The notes: a model not told the origin generated them from the letters alone. 64,000 nt of DNA from Patescibacteria group bacterium (GCA_028718605.1 JAQULM010000002.1:322004-386003); one strand, 5' to 3'; counted from the first letter of the stretch, positions 24,514 through 33,767 are shown. Program-made: numbers and translations.

Positions 24514-26695
24514 GTACCTGCTCCTTCAGTACACGGGTACTGCCCCGAAGCGTTCGGGGATTGATGACTATGCCACCGAATGAAGAGAGCAACTGTCGGA
24601 CAAGTTGTTCCTGGCGCTGTTTTAATAAAGGGATTGCCCGGTTATCGACGTACGGTAATAGAGTTGAGCATAAAATATCATGGTACTCAATTGTTCGACA
24701 TACGAGAGCAACGCATTGGCCAAGTGTACGTGTATCTATCTTTATAAAATCCGCGCCGATTTCCGATGATAAAACCACGATGTTGTTAACGTTCCCGGTA
24801 GGGATTCGTTGGGCTGCCGGCATGAGCCGGTCAATGGGAATGCGCGTACTGAGATACAGGCGCTGGCGCATGACCGCCCCTGCAAACCAGCGTATAAAAC
24901 TTTTGCATATGAGCACCATTCGAATCCCGGCGGAAAGCGAAAGTGAAGGCACGGCACGTGTTGTACCGCTGAAAATATGCACAAATCGCGGGGATAAAGA
25001 CAACACAGCGCCTGCCGGCTCGACCAAAAGAGCATCGTCCGCTACGAACTGCCAGCCGTGCGCAACCAGATTGAGTGCGGTGCTCGTCTTGCCGCCCCGT
25101 GAGCTGGCAATAAAAACGGATACTTTTCTATCGTGGGCTACTGCTGCTGCATGGAGCAGCAGCGAACCTCGCTGAAGGGCAGTATAATAGATAAATGGCA
25201 TGAGCACCATTGAATAAGCCCCAAGAGCTACGATATGGCGTACAAGCCGATATGCGGGGTGCACCGAACATCGAATCTCAAAACAGTTCTCTCGGGTCGA
25301 GCGTACCGCAATCGTTGCGCGGAACGCTTTACTTTTAACTTGAAATGTCTTGCCGACAAGAGGCAGTGAATAACCTATATGAAAATCAATGTCAGGTATC
25401 GTGGGCGAATCAGCACATTCAAGATTTGAAAACTCTTTGCGAAAAAAATCAAGAATGAAAGTATTTTGAGCGGTTACCGCAACGATTCCTGCGCTTTTCA
25501 AATCGAAGCGGGTGGTTTTCGTTATCGCCAGGGAAGGCTCCCGATATACGCTATATGTTCGTTGTGCAATATTCTGCCACATGCATTCCTGCTGAACCAC
25601 GGACCGTCCGTGCCGGCCAAACTGCCCGCGGAGCGAGGGATCAGCGATCAGCTTTACAATGGAATCAGCAATCGCTTCCGGCGTGCCAGGAGGCACGACA
25701 AAGCCCGCCGTACCGTCCTGAATAATGTCCGAAACGCCCCCAACATTCGTCGCAACGACCGGCCTGCCAGCAGCAAGCGCTTCAATGATAACCAATGGAA
25801 AACCTTCTCGATTTGATGTCAGCATCAAGAGTGCATGGCGGGCAAACTGCCGAGGAACATCCCGCTTGTCAACCGCACCAGTAAACGCCACTGATTTTTG
25901 TATTCCGAGTTTCCGGCATAGCGCCTCGCATGGGGCGCGTTCCGGGCCGTCACCGATCATGGTCAGCCGGGCATCCGGGGCGTGAATAAGCACCGCCTGG
26001 AATGCTTGAATTGCCAAGCGTGGATTTTTTTCCTCGGTAAAGCGGCCAATCCATACTACGCTATGATTGGCTGCATCCGCAAAGGGTATGCGAAGTAGCT
26101 CCTCAGCATTTGAAACGCCATTCGGGATTACGGCAACCCGCCGCGGGTTAACGCCAAGGCCGAGAATTATATCACGCTGTTGTTTCGCCACCGTGATAAC
26201 ACCGTCAGCCCTCCGGAGTACGTAGCGGGAAATGCTCCGAAATAAACGGTTACGCGTGCTCAAATACGCATCCGAGCCGTGTACCGTTACGACGAGCCGC
26301 GCACGGGTGAACCGCCGAACTACTACGCCAATAATGCCCGCGCCAACCCAGTGCGCGTGGATAATATCAGCCCCCCGGGACGCCCGGACGCTGTTTACCA
26401 AAAAACTGACAAGAAAAAATGGCAGGCCAAGCAATGAAATAACGTTATGGCGTATATTGCTGACAACGCCACCCCCATACCCCACGCGCTCATATGAAGA
26501 GGGCCACATATACCGAAAACGGCGAATGGCAATCCGCTCGCGAGCCTCCCGTTTTTTTAATCCCTGCCCATGGGGCGCAACGACTACTACCTCAACGCCA
26601 CGCTGTGCTAATGAACGGGCAAGCTCAAAAACAAAAATACCCGCATAGTCACCTCGATGACGGGGAAACGACGTTGTGAGCATGCATACCCGCAT
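24506..26695 (-). CDS. GT4 glycosyltransferase fused to an HPr-kinase-like P-loop domain
   Basis: The product has 729 residues. The first 385 are a complete GT4 enzyme: N-terminal TSFPRHRGDYAGIFVFELA, HAHWVGAGIIG, VIPNGV, WIGRFTEEKNPRLAIQAF and SNREGFPLVIIEALAAGRPVV. From about 395 a second domain follows, with LLHAAAVAHDRKVSVFIASS, a phosphate loop ASSRGGKT near 530, and VADDALLVEP, the pattern of HprK-like kinases found beside PqqD and asparagine-synthase genes. The two are in one frame with no sign of a frameshift. GT4 would transfer a sugar to a lipid-linked acceptor; the kinase-like half might phosphorylate the glycan or the acceptor. Neither acceptor is known. Confidence 0.82.
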   Translation of the reverse strand: MRVCMLTTSFPRHRGDYAGIFVFELARSLAQRGVEVVVVAPHGQGLKKREARERIAIRRFRYMWPSSYERVGYGGGVVSNIRHNVISLLGLPFFLVSFLVNSVRASRGADIIHAHWVGAGIIGVVVRRFTRARLVVTVHGSDAYLSTRNRLFRSISRYVLRRADGVITVAKQQRDIILGLGVNPRRVAVIPNGVSNAEELLRIPFADAANHSVVWIGRFTEEKNPRLAIQAFQAVLIHAPDARLTMIGDGPERAPCEALCRKLGIQKSVAFTGAVDKRDVPRQFARHALLMLTSNREGFPLVIIEALAAGRPVVATNVGGVSDIIQDGTAGFVVPPGTPEAIADSIVKLIADPSLRGQFGRHGRSVVQQECMWQNIAQRTYSVYREPSLAITKTTRFDLKSAGIVAVTAQNTFILDFFRKEFSNLECADSPTIPDIDFHIGYSLPLVGKTFQVKSKAFRATIAVRSTRENCFEIRCSVHPAYRLVRHIVALGAYSMVLMPFIYYTALQRGSLLLHAAAVAHDRKVSVFIASSRGGKTSTALNLVAHGWQFVADDALLVEPAGAVLSLSPRFVHIFSGTTRAVPSLSLSAGIRMVLICKSFIRWFAGAVMRQRLYLSTRIPIDRLMPAAQRIPTGNVNNIVVLSSEIGADFIKIDTRTLGQCVALVCRTIEYHDILCSTLLPYVDNRAIPLLKQRQEQLVRQLLSSFGGIVINPRTLRGSTRVLKEQVRV

Positions 26696-26697
26696 GG

Positions 26698-27648
26698 TTA
26701 CTGCTGTAAATCTTTATTCGTATCCATGTCAAACCACATCGCAAAAAACAGCGATTGCGTGCCAAAGAGAAAGAATATTGCTGCGAATAACGCGCTTGTG
26801 CCGGATACCGGCCCGCTGAAAATCCGGTACCCCAGCAGGTACAGGCCAAAAGTTAAACCAATGAGAAGCGATGCGCCCCCAAAAAAATAGAAAAACACGA
26901 GTGGATGGAAATCGCGAATGATATATTTTTCTTTCAGGCGCCAGAAAAAATTCTTCATAAGGAGCCACGAAATCTTCGGAATGACCGATCCAAGCCGGAT
27001 CCCGGACCGCTCCCCCGCATAGATTGGGCGTATCGGCACTTCGCATACGCGCGCCCGTACGACATTGAGCTTAACAAGGATGTCATTAGGAAATCCGTAC
27101 CGCGGATAGAGCCCGTCGAGGGGAAGCCGCTGAAGCATTGCCAGTGAAATCGCAGTATACCCAGTCTGGAAATCAGAAAGTTTCCAATATCCCGAGGCGA
27201 TTTTGGTTAGCAATGACAATATTGCGTTCCCGATAAAACGGTATTTCGGCATAACTTGCCACGAATTCCCATACGCAAACCTGTTCCCTTTCACATAATC
27301 CGCCGTTCCCCGCACGACAGGTAAAACAATCTGTTCAAGCTCTCCCGGATCCATCTGCCCGTCGCCCGCCATCACCGCACAAACATCAATCTTGTCCTTA
27401 CAAGCCCGCCGGTAACCGCTGGTGATCGCCGCTCCCACTCCCCGATTCCGGTCATGCTGTATGAGCGCGACGGTCGTCGACGGTGTGCCACGAAATGTCC
27501 GGACGATTGTGCACGTCGAATCCGTGCTCGCATCATCAATAACGTACACTGCGTCAACAAATGCCGGCATCGTTTCCAGGACGCGGCGAATGCGCTCCGC
27601 TTCATTGCGGGCAGGAACAACAACACAAATTTTCTTTCCGGACAGCAT
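26698..27648 (-). CDS. GT2 polyprenyl-phosphate sugar transferase (DPM1/DolP-Glc type)
   Basis: The product has 316 residues. A GT2 domain (1-235) shows VVVPARNEAERI, VIDDASTDSTC, NRGVGAAITSGYRRA, the metal-binding AGDGQMDP and SDFQTGYTAIS; two C-terminal helices (about 245-270 and 285-305) anchor it. Such enzymes load mannose or glucose from a nucleotide sugar onto polyprenyl phosphate, making the donor that GT-C enzymes use. It lies 3 nt after the GT-C gene ending at 27652 and 2 nt before the GT4 fusion gene, so donor and transferases are made together. Confidence 0.88.
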   Translation of the reverse strand: MLSGKKICVVVPARNEAERIRRVLETMPAFVDAVYVIDDASTDSTCTIVRTFRGTPSTTVALIQHDRNRGVGAAITSGYRRACKDKIDVCAVMAGDGQMDPGELEQIVLPVVRGTADYVKGNRFAYGNSWQVMPKYRFIGNAILSLLTKIASGYWKLSDFQTGYTAISLAMLQRLPLDGLYPRYGFPNDILVKLNVVRARVCEVPIRPIYAGERSGIRLGSVIPKISWLLMKNFFWRLKEKYIIRDFHPLVFFYFFGGASLLIGLTFGLYLLGYRIFSGPVSGTSALFAAIFFLFGTQSLFFAMWFDMDTNKDLQQ

Positions 27649-27651
27649 AGA

Positions 27652-29094
27652 TTATTTCTGAAGATTGAACCGTCGTAAAACAATGCGGCTTACAGTTTCC
27701 CATTGTACCATAAGGGCGAATATAACTAAAGAAAGGCAAAACAGCACACTCGGCAAAAACACCTGGAGCATGCCGTAGTACAGAAAGCCATACACCGTAA
27801 TAATCAGGATGATACCGTGGTACCATCGGTCACGGGTAATGAGTACAAGCGGCGCGCACCAGAGGATATACCAAATATTAAATTTTCCGCCAAGCAGAAG
27901 AACCAATAAAAGCAACATCCAGAAATACCGCTTAATATCAGACGAGCCATCTCCCCGCTTCCCCATGAAAAGCAATAAAGAATATGGGACTAGAAAAGCA
28001 ACAATGTAACCCGCCCGGACTGCGGTCAAATTGTAGGGAATCAATGGAATAAGTTTATGAAAGCCCTCAAGGGCGACCTGGATGAACGCTTGGGGTAACG
28101 TGAGATAATTATCCTTTACAAACGCACGGCCAAGATTTCCGATGCTCGAAGAAAAGCTTCCATAGGGGAGATATGCAATCGCGATGAGGGCCGCCCCGAC
28201 GAGAGCGCCTATCGCACAATCACGCCATGCCTTTTTTCGATCCTGGGTGAATATCAATAAAACAACAACAGGCAAGAGTACGATCGCGCTGTATTTTATC
28301 AGGAAGGCACACGTGAGCGCCACGATAGACCAACGATATTTTTTAGTCACGATGAAATACACGGATGCCAAAATAAACAGCACCATATACATATCATTAT
28401 GTGCAGAATGAACCGCTTCAATAAGGATATACGGATTCCAGAGGAAGAGCGCAGTGCCTATAAAGCGGAACTTCGGGGCACTCTGTTGCAAAATTTTATA
28501 CATCAGGTAACCGCACGCGGCGAAAACAGCCGCTGCAGCAAGCCGAAAAACCACCAAGTTCGCCACAATATCAGAACCGGCAATTTTATTGAAAAGCAGC
28601 CCAATGGAAATAAACAGCGGCCCGTAAACGGACTCCTTGTCCGGCCATGCCACAAAATCGCTGTATCCGAGCGACGCGGGCGTTATGGTATACGGATTGG
28701 CATGGTGGATGTTTGCTATTGCAGACCGGGTAATGTAACCGAATAAATCGGAGGAAAAAAACGGCGGGCTTAAAAAAAGTATCACCACAAACACAACAGG
28801 AAAAAGTATGAGGATCCGCTGGTAGCGGGCACTTGCCTCGTGCTGCTTCCGCACCGTGAAAAAAAATACCCCGTACAGAATGCAGAACGCGAGGAAAAAT
28901 AAACTGAACACAACCCTGTTCGCGAAAAAAATTCCTGCATGCCGCATAAACGTACCGATGTGCGGAGGCATGTAGAAAAAGGTAAGGAGGGTGTACGCGA
29001 AAAACATAAAGCTAAAAACAACCCCCAGAAGTACGAGCCGGCGCGTTGCAGTGCCCGCCGCGGCGTGTGTCAACATGACGCTTTGTTCTTTCAT
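27652..29094 (-). CDS. GT-C mannosyltransferase-like protein (MptB-like), copy 2
   Basis: The product has 480 residues and about 12 helices. The first outer loop has the acidic GT-C signature SSDLFGYITRSAI followed by HHANPYTITP, as in actinobacterial alpha-1,6-mannosyltransferases that use polyprenyl-phosphate-mannose; later segments VYGPLFISIG, LFLWNPYILIE and FNIWYILW recur in the upstream paralogue. Its start overlaps that paralogue by 4 nt (29091-29094), so the pair probably arose by tandem duplication and is translated together. The GT2 gene just downstream would supply the donor. Confidence 0.8.
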   Translation of the reverse strand: MKEQSVMLTHAAAGTATRRLVLLGVVFSFMFFAYTLLTFFYMPPHIGTFMRHAGIFFANRVVFSLFFLAFCILYGVFFFTVRKQHEASARYQRILILFPVVFVVILFLSPPFFSSDLFGYITRSAIANIHHANPYTITPASLGYSDFVAWPDKESVYGPLFISIGLLFNKIAGSDIVANLVVFRLAAAAVFAACGYLMYKILQQSAPKFRFIGTALFLWNPYILIEAVHSAHNDMYMVLFILASVYFIVTKKYRWSIVALTCAFLIKYSAIVLLPVVVLLIFTQDRKKAWRDCAIGALVGAALIAIAYLPYGSFSSSIGNLGRAFVKDNYLTLPQAFIQVALEGFHKLIPLIPYNLTAVRAGYIVAFLVPYSLLLFMGKRGDGSSDIKRYFWMLLLLVLLLGGKFNIWYILWCAPLVLITRDRWYHGIILIITVYGFLYYGMLQVFLPSVLFCLSLVIFALMVQWETVSRIVLRRFNLQK

Positions 29095-30554
29095 CGCGAT
29101 TTGCCGTCAGAAAATTGTATGCCAAACCGAAGCCGTGGGGCCGCCAAAACAGCTGCATAGTACATCCCCACAAGCACCCAAAAGAGAGTATTCGCCAGAA
29201 GATTGCCGTCAAGGTAAAAAGCAAACCCGCTCAATGTCAGTATGAGAATAATCGGAAAATGGCGGGGATTTCCGGCAAGGAGCAGGAGCGGAAATAACCA
29301 AATGGTATACCATATATTAAACATATTCGCAACGAATGAGAGCGCTAGTGCAATAATCCAAAAATAACGCCGGATAAAAACACCGCGTTCGGCGATACGC
29401 GGCCAAAATAATACCACGGCGTATGCTGCTCCGAATACCACGAGATATAACATCAAGAGGGTATCCTTGCTTGCCGGTGGGGAATTAAATACATCACCAA
29501 TGGTCTGCACGACCCCATTAATAACGCTCTTGAAAAACGTCAGCTTATAATTCGCGACATACGCACGGCCGAGGTTGCCGACATTCGCGGAAAAATTGTG
29601 AAATGGCAAATACAATACCGCAATGACAGCAAACGCTGCCAGAACCACCAAGCCTAATTTTACTGCCTTTTGGCGAGAGGGCATTCGGTCTTTAAGCAGC
29701 ATGAGAAGGAGTACCGGGAACAGAAAAATAGTGATGAACTTCACGGCAAAGCCGGCGGCTAACATTGCTCCCGCAAGGACGTACTGGCGCCGGAGTATGA
29801 ACAACGCCGACAGCAGAATAAACGCGAGCATGATGATATCGTTGTGCACATTACTCACCACTTCAAGCAGCACGAAGGGGTTCCAGAGAAACAGCGCTGT
29901 CGCAGCATACGCATGCCGAGACGCTACCCGCAGCATAATACGAAATACGAGATACCCGCACAGGGCAAACAGGGCAACATTGAACAATCGGTAAACCGTT
30001 AACTGGGCGATGAAAGCGCTCCCGCCAATCTTGTACAGGAACATCGAGATGATTGTATACAGGGGGCCATACACCATCGGCGTACGCTCGCATGGAACGA
30101 TGGTGCCGTAGCCGAGCTCTTCCGGCGTCGTATTGTACGGATTCACATGGTGTTCGACCGCTATTTCAGCTCGAAAAATATACCCATAAATATCCGTTGT
30201 CATGAACGGAAGCGACAGGAAAAGGATGGCCGTGAAACATATTGAAAAAAATAGAATGGTGCGGAAACGGCGCTGTGGCTCGTCCGAAGATGTCCGCAGA
30301 TACAAATACACGATGCAATACACTGCGGTCATGCCAAGAAATAGCAGGACGAGCACTCCCTTCCCTGCATTGAACACGCCGGCGCAACGAAAAATATTCC
30401 CACATGCCGCCGACGTAACGATGTTGGTGGTTATTGCGTAGAGCAGAAATAAAAGGCACAGCAGGATGCCGAGCCCGACAACTGACCGGCGTGGCCACTG
30501 ATAGTGGCGTAGAATTGCCGGCATAAGTGCTGTTTTGTTGAATCCACCGAGCAT
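29091..30554 (-). CDS. GT-C mannosyltransferase-like protein (MptB-like), copy 1
   Basis: The product has 487 residues and about 12 helices. It shares with the next gene the loop TTDIYGYIFRAEI-x5-VNPYNTTPEELGYG, then VYGPLYTIIS, LFLWNPFVLLEV, NVHNDIIM and FNIWYTIW. The Asp in the first loop is the expected catalytic residue of the fold. It is the first gene of the leftward operon running to 21132, behind the promoter at 30592-30620. Differing loops suggest the two copies use different acceptors or linkages; the acceptor is unknown. Confidence 0.8.
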   Translation of the reverse strand: MLGGFNKTALMPAILRHYQWPRRSVVGLGILLCLLFLLYAITTNIVTSAACGNIFRCAGVFNAGKGVLVLLFLGMTAVYCIVYLYLRTSSDEPQRRFRTILFFSICFTAILFLSLPFMTTDIYGYIFRAEIAVEHHVNPYNTTPEELGYGTIVPCERTPMVYGPLYTIISMFLYKIGGSAFIAQLTVYRLFNVALFALCGYLVFRIMLRVASRHAYAATALFLWNPFVLLEVVSNVHNDIIMLAFILLSALFILRRQYVLAGAMLAAGFAVKFITIFLFPVLLLMLLKDRMPSRQKAVKLGLVVLAAFAVIAVLYLPFHNFSANVGNLGRAYVANYKLTFFKSVINGVVQTIGDVFNSPPASKDTLLMLYLVVFGAAYAVVLFWPRIAERGVFIRRYFWIIALALSFVANMFNIWYTIWLFPLLLLAGNPRHFPIILILTLSGFAFYLDGNLLANTLFWVLVGMYYAAVLAAPRLRFGIQFSDGKSR

Positions 30555-30591
30555 AGACTACTCTTTTCACTATTCGTATCTCGTAACAGCC

Positions 30592-30620
30592 AGTATACCA
30601 ACGCCCCTTCACTGCCGCAA
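30592..30620 (-). promoter_or_regulatory. Promoter of the leftward glycan operon
   Basis: On the minus strand: TTGCGG (30620-30615), 17-bp spacer, TATACT (30597-30592) with an extended TGG. The leader before ATG 30554 is about 31 nt. Confidence 0.6.
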
Positions 30621-30642
30621 TAAAGCATTGGGCAACGACGAA

Positions 30643-31851
30643 CTACGCCGGCGTGGGTGCCCCATGCTCCGCTTGGCGGATGCGGACAAAGCGCACCATA
30701 ATCAACACCATGGCAATAGCCACGAGGAGCAGCGACGCCGTTGTAAACGCCGGAGTCCAGTTCCCCCACAGCTGCCAAACCACCGGATATGCAAAATAAT
30801 TTATTACGTCGTACGCGATGACGAGAGCCACTTCGTACCATCGTGGGCGGCACACAATGATGAGCGGAACAAACCAAAGAATCCACTGCGGCGAATAAAA
30901 CCGCGAACACAGCAAGAAGAGGGTGACCGCGATCACGCACCATGATATGAACTGCGCCGGCGTTTGTATGGACTTCTTCATGCGGTGCGGGAAAAAAACA
31001 AACGCCAGCGGAACACTGGCCTGGAGCAGGAGAAAAAAGCCAAAACCGATATAATTTACTGCTGAACCGCCCAATGATTGTAGGGCAGGCGCCAGGAGAA
31101 TCGAATACAGGCTACCGGTTCCTGCGGCGCGGCTCGCATGAAAAAGATACGGCTGCAACGAATATATCCCATCCATGATGAACCCGCCAGCGAGGACCAG
31201 CGTGATCGGCACTATAAAGTATACTGCAACGTCGTTCCGAACCCTGCTGTGCACAACAGATGGCTGCTGCCGTTCATAGTACCAATACAGCGGCAATAGA
31301 ATCAGCGGATACCACTTCACGAGGACTGCGCACGCGAGGATAAATAATGACAATCGGCGGCGGCGGACGATCAGAAAATAGAGGCTCGTTTGGACGAGGA
31401 ATGCGATACATACGTCAAAACGGCTGAATGTAAAATACAGCATGGACGGGAGTACCAGCAGCATGATAAGCCACGGAGACCCTCCGAGGTGCTTGATCAG
31501 TTTATATGAAGACACGATCAAGCCGACCGCGCACAGGAGGTTCATGGTAATCAAAATCGTGCGGTAGCCGAGGTAGTCGGCCGTCGCGAGGAATGGCAGG
31601 GTTATGTACGCCAAGCCAAGCTGCGGGTATTCTTGGAATGAATCCTTGCCGTACGGCGTTACGTCCTGGGGCAGCCAGCTGCCGCGCGTATAAAAAACCG
31701 TCAGTTCGTTGTCGTCACGCACTCCGCGAAAATCTCCCATTGGCGTCGATACCTTCTCGGGCACGAAATGGACGGCAAATGACGCGCCGGCGCAAACGAC
31801 AACGGCGATAAGCACCACTATTTTTCCGTGTGATCGCAACCACATACGCAT
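30643..31851 (-). CDS. GT87-like membrane mannosyltransferase
   Basis: The product has 402 residues from ATG 31851, which starts one base after the stop of the upstream gene; the longer frame from 32160 is a shadow inside that gene. About nine or ten helices. Features fit GT87/DUF2029 polyprenol-phosphate-mannose-dependent enzymes: FYTRGSWLPQDVTPYGK in the first loop, then FQEYPQLGLAYITLPF, FSRFDVCIAFLVQ, VKWYPLILLPLYW and SPQWILWFVPL. It pairs with the STT3-like gene upstream as a two-gene operon and ends 88 nt before the next operon begins. Confidence 0.75.
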   Translation of the reverse strand: MRMWLRSHGKIVVLIAVVVCAGASFAVHFVPEKVSTPMGDFRGVRDDNELTVFYTRGSWLPQDVTPYGKDSFQEYPQLGLAYITLPFLATADYLGYRTILITMNLLCAVGLIVSSYKLIKHLGGSPWLIMLLVLPSMLYFTFSRFDVCIAFLVQTSLYFLIVRRRRLSLFILACAVLVKWYPLILLPLYWYYERQQPSVVHSRVRNDVAVYFIVPITLVLAGGFIMDGIYSLQPYLFHASRAAGTGSLYSILLAPALQSLGGSAVNYIGFGFFLLLQASVPLAFVFFPHRMKKSIQTPAQFISWCVIAVTLFLLCSRFYSPQWILWFVPLIIVCRPRWYEVALVIAYDVINYFAYPVVWQLWGNWTPAFTTASLLLVAIAMVLIMVRFVRIRQAEHGAPTPA

Positions 31852-31852
31852 A

Positions 31853-33430
31853 TCAATCCAACACCCGATAAATGGTAGCTTCAGCGTCCCGATATGCCTC
31901 CGCGAACCCACCGTCATTCTCGATTGCCTGCTCCATGCCCCGGTGGTTTGACTCCACGAATACGTACGATGCGCCGAATTTTCCTCGGATATCATCGTGC
32001 AGGTTCTCCGTTTGGGTGCCGATCGTGATGTCAACCATGCGGCGGTACAAATCGTGGCTGTACTCGTACGTGAACGTCGGGTCCAGCCCTGCAATATAGT
32101 AATTCTGGGAATTAAAATAAAACAGTATAGGAAACTCATCCCAGCTTGAGTGGAATACAATTTCGCCTTTTTGGGTATTTTCCTTGAGCCATGTGGCCGC
32201 TTTCTGGAAACGCGTCAGCGGAATTCCGCCCTGGTAGTCCCGGTACGTGCCGCGGATATCCTTCGCGGCGAGTGCGGGAACCATGACCGCAAAATAAACA
32301 ATGAGAATTGTCGCTATCACGCGGTAGCGGGAATACCAGCTCACTATATTCCGGCCGATCGCACGCCATGCATACTGCCCGACGAGCTGGTGGATGGCAA
32401 ACGCTTCGAACAGGATAGCGAACGGCACATAGTACTCCACGTACCGCCGTGATTTGAGGGTGAATACAAGCAGAAGTAAAAAAATCCCGAAAAGCGTCAA
32501 AACTTTTTTCGAAAGCCGGTGGCGGTTGACGACCATCAAAACGAACGCAACTACGAGGAGCACCGTGACTAACGCAGTACCCGCCGTCAGGTCAACAAAT
32601 TTATACGGGTACCATTCGTTCCCCACGGAAATCACTTTCTGGTAGTTAATAATGCCGATTTTGATGAGCTGGTTCCAATAGAACGACAAGTTGTGAGGGA
32701 AATACGGGTTCACGATAATGCCAGCGATGACGCCAGCGAGAGACGCGAAAAAAAGCTTCACGTCGCGGCTATGGCCGATGATTGAAAAAAAAGTGCGATG
32801 CTGCAAGTTCCGCACCCAATCATACGCAATGCCCACGAACGCATAAATACCGGCAAAGATTACGATGAGGATAAATCCACCATACGCCCATACGTAAAAA
32901 AAGGAGAGCAAAAACAGCGCACGGTAGCGGTACTGAAAAATTACATGCAGCCCAATAAGCAAGAATAGGATAGAAAACGCGGGTGCCTTCACGAGATTCA
33001 CGCGGAACATGAATGGCATTGTCACGAGTAAAATCAACGAATAAACGAACGCAAACCGCACATGGTACCGGCGCAGCATGAAATAAAAAACCATTACGAG
33101 GAGGGATGTCAACACGACATTCGCGAACTTCGCGCCCCACAGCGGCCCAAGCGCCATTTCAAATGGGACAAGAAACACGTGGTACAAAAAATGCTGGTCA
33201 ATGTAGTGGTCTCGGATGACGGAAACCTGGAGCCAGGGAAATGTCTTGATGATGCCATCCGACCGGATAATCTGCGCCATCTTCGCGTGGTAAAAAGAGT
33301 CTGGGTCTGGAAACGACGGGACTGACTGGAATATCGCGCACAAGGTCGTTGCGACGACTAACAAAACACAGGCGGCGACCACCCACCCGTATTTCTTGAA
33401 AAATACCAAAGCTTGTTGCCTTGAAATCAT
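31853..33430 (-). CDS. STT3/oligosaccharyltransferase-like GT-C membrane protein
   Basis: The product has 525 residues from ATG 33430. A TTG-started extension to 33568 is rejected because it would include the promoter. About 11 helices precede an outer C-terminal domain. The first loop has the acidic DPDSFYHAKMAQIIRSDG seen in STT3/PglB proteins, followed by DHYIDQHFLYHVFLVPF; the outer domain has VFHSSWDEFPILFYF, which recalls the WWDxG motif of oligosaccharyltransferases, with W, D and aromatic spacing kept but one Trp lost. It may transfer lipid-linked glycan to protein or another acceptor. Similarity comes from motif pattern only. Confidence 0.65.
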   Translation of the reverse strand: MISRQQALVFFKKYGWVVAACVLLVVATTLCAIFQSVPSFPDPDSFYHAKMAQIIRSDGIIKTFPWLQVSVIRDHYIDQHFLYHVFLVPFEMALGPLWGAKFANVVLTSLLVMVFYFMLRRYHVRFAFVYSLILLVTMPFMFRVNLVKAPAFSILFLLIGLHVIFQYRYRALFLLSFFYVWAYGGFILIVIFAGIYAFVGIAYDWVRNLQHRTFFSIIGHSRDVKLFFASLAGVIAGIIVNPYFPHNLSFYWNQLIKIGIINYQKVISVGNEWYPYKFVDLTAGTALVTVLLVVAFVLMVVNRHRLSKKVLTLFGIFLLLLVFTLKSRRYVEYYVPFAILFEAFAIHQLVGQYAWRAIGRNIVSWYSRYRVIATILIVYFAVMVPALAAKDIRGTYRDYQGGIPLTRFQKAATWLKENTQKGEIVFHSSWDEFPILFYFNSQNYYIAGLDPTFTYEYSHDLYRRMVDITIGTQTENLHDDIRGKFGASYVFVESNHRGMEQAIENDGGFAEAYRDAEATIYRVLD

Positions 33431-33436
33431 GGGTGC

Positions 33437-33442
33437 ATTATA
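33437..33442 (-). promoter_or_regulatory. Promoter of the STT3-like gene (leaderless)
   Basis: TGG-TATAAT on the minus strand (TATAAT 33442-33437) is an extended -10. Only 6 nt separate it from ATG 33430, so transcription would begin at or near the A of the start codon. Confidence 0.6.
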
Positions 33443-33717
33443 CCATTTTTCGCGTATAACTCGAAGGAATAGTGCGTTATCCACACCGCCCAGCAAGACG
33501 CTGGTCAGCATAACATTTCGTGGGTTGCTGACGAGCACTCCTCGGGCGTCTACTTCTACCGGATACAAACGCCTGAGGCAACACAGACAAAGAAGATGCT
33601 CTTACTCAAGTAGAGCATGCCTTCTTCCCCAAGACATACCTACCGATTCCAAGAAAACACCGGATTCATCCCCTGGATCCGGCGTTCTTTATTGGGGTAA
33701 TTTTCCGAGTGCGAAAT

Positions 33718-33751
33718 AAAAAATCCCCACCAAGCATGGGGGCGGGGATTT
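33718..33751 (-). terminator. Intrinsic terminator after the PGI/PMI gene
   Basis: The stem is AAATCCCC (33721-33728) with GGGGATTT (33744-33751) and further GC pairing inside; the minus strand ends in TTTTTT. It lies 17-50 nt after the stop codon. Confidence 0.85.
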
Positions 33752-33767
33752 ACGGACTCGCGATTAG

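Larger units (their letters stand above)
33431..33767. other. Intergenic region with two long hairpins, no gene recognised
   Basis: This 337-bp gap lies between the STT3-like and PGI/PMI genes. Besides the promoter and terminator listed separately it holds two hairpins. The first (33590-33626) pairs TGCTCT with AGAGCA and continues through an AAGAAG/CTTCTT arm with a 2-nt bulge. The second (33656-33686) pairs AACACCGGAT with ATCCGGCGTT, one mismatch, followed by TTTATT on the plus strand. A minus-strand frame continues upstream of ATG 33430 and reads protein-like, but it crosses the promoter. It may be a small structured RNA or the decayed end of a lost gene. No known RNA family (tmRNA, RNase P, SRP) matches by eye. 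Confidence 0.5.

Noticed and set aside
31852..32160. N-terminal extension of the GT87-like gene
   Set aside because: The extra 103 codons lie in another frame inside the STT3-like gene; ATG 31851 sits just after that gene's stop.
33431..33568. TTG-started N-terminal extension of the STT3-like gene
   Set aside because: The residues read plausibly, but the extension contains the extended -10 promoter (WYN codons are the TATAAT box), and family members start near the first helix.
33396..33719. Plus-strand frame of 107 codons
   Set aside because: It is antisense to the start of the STT3-like gene and the hairpin region, with no family pattern and no promoter.
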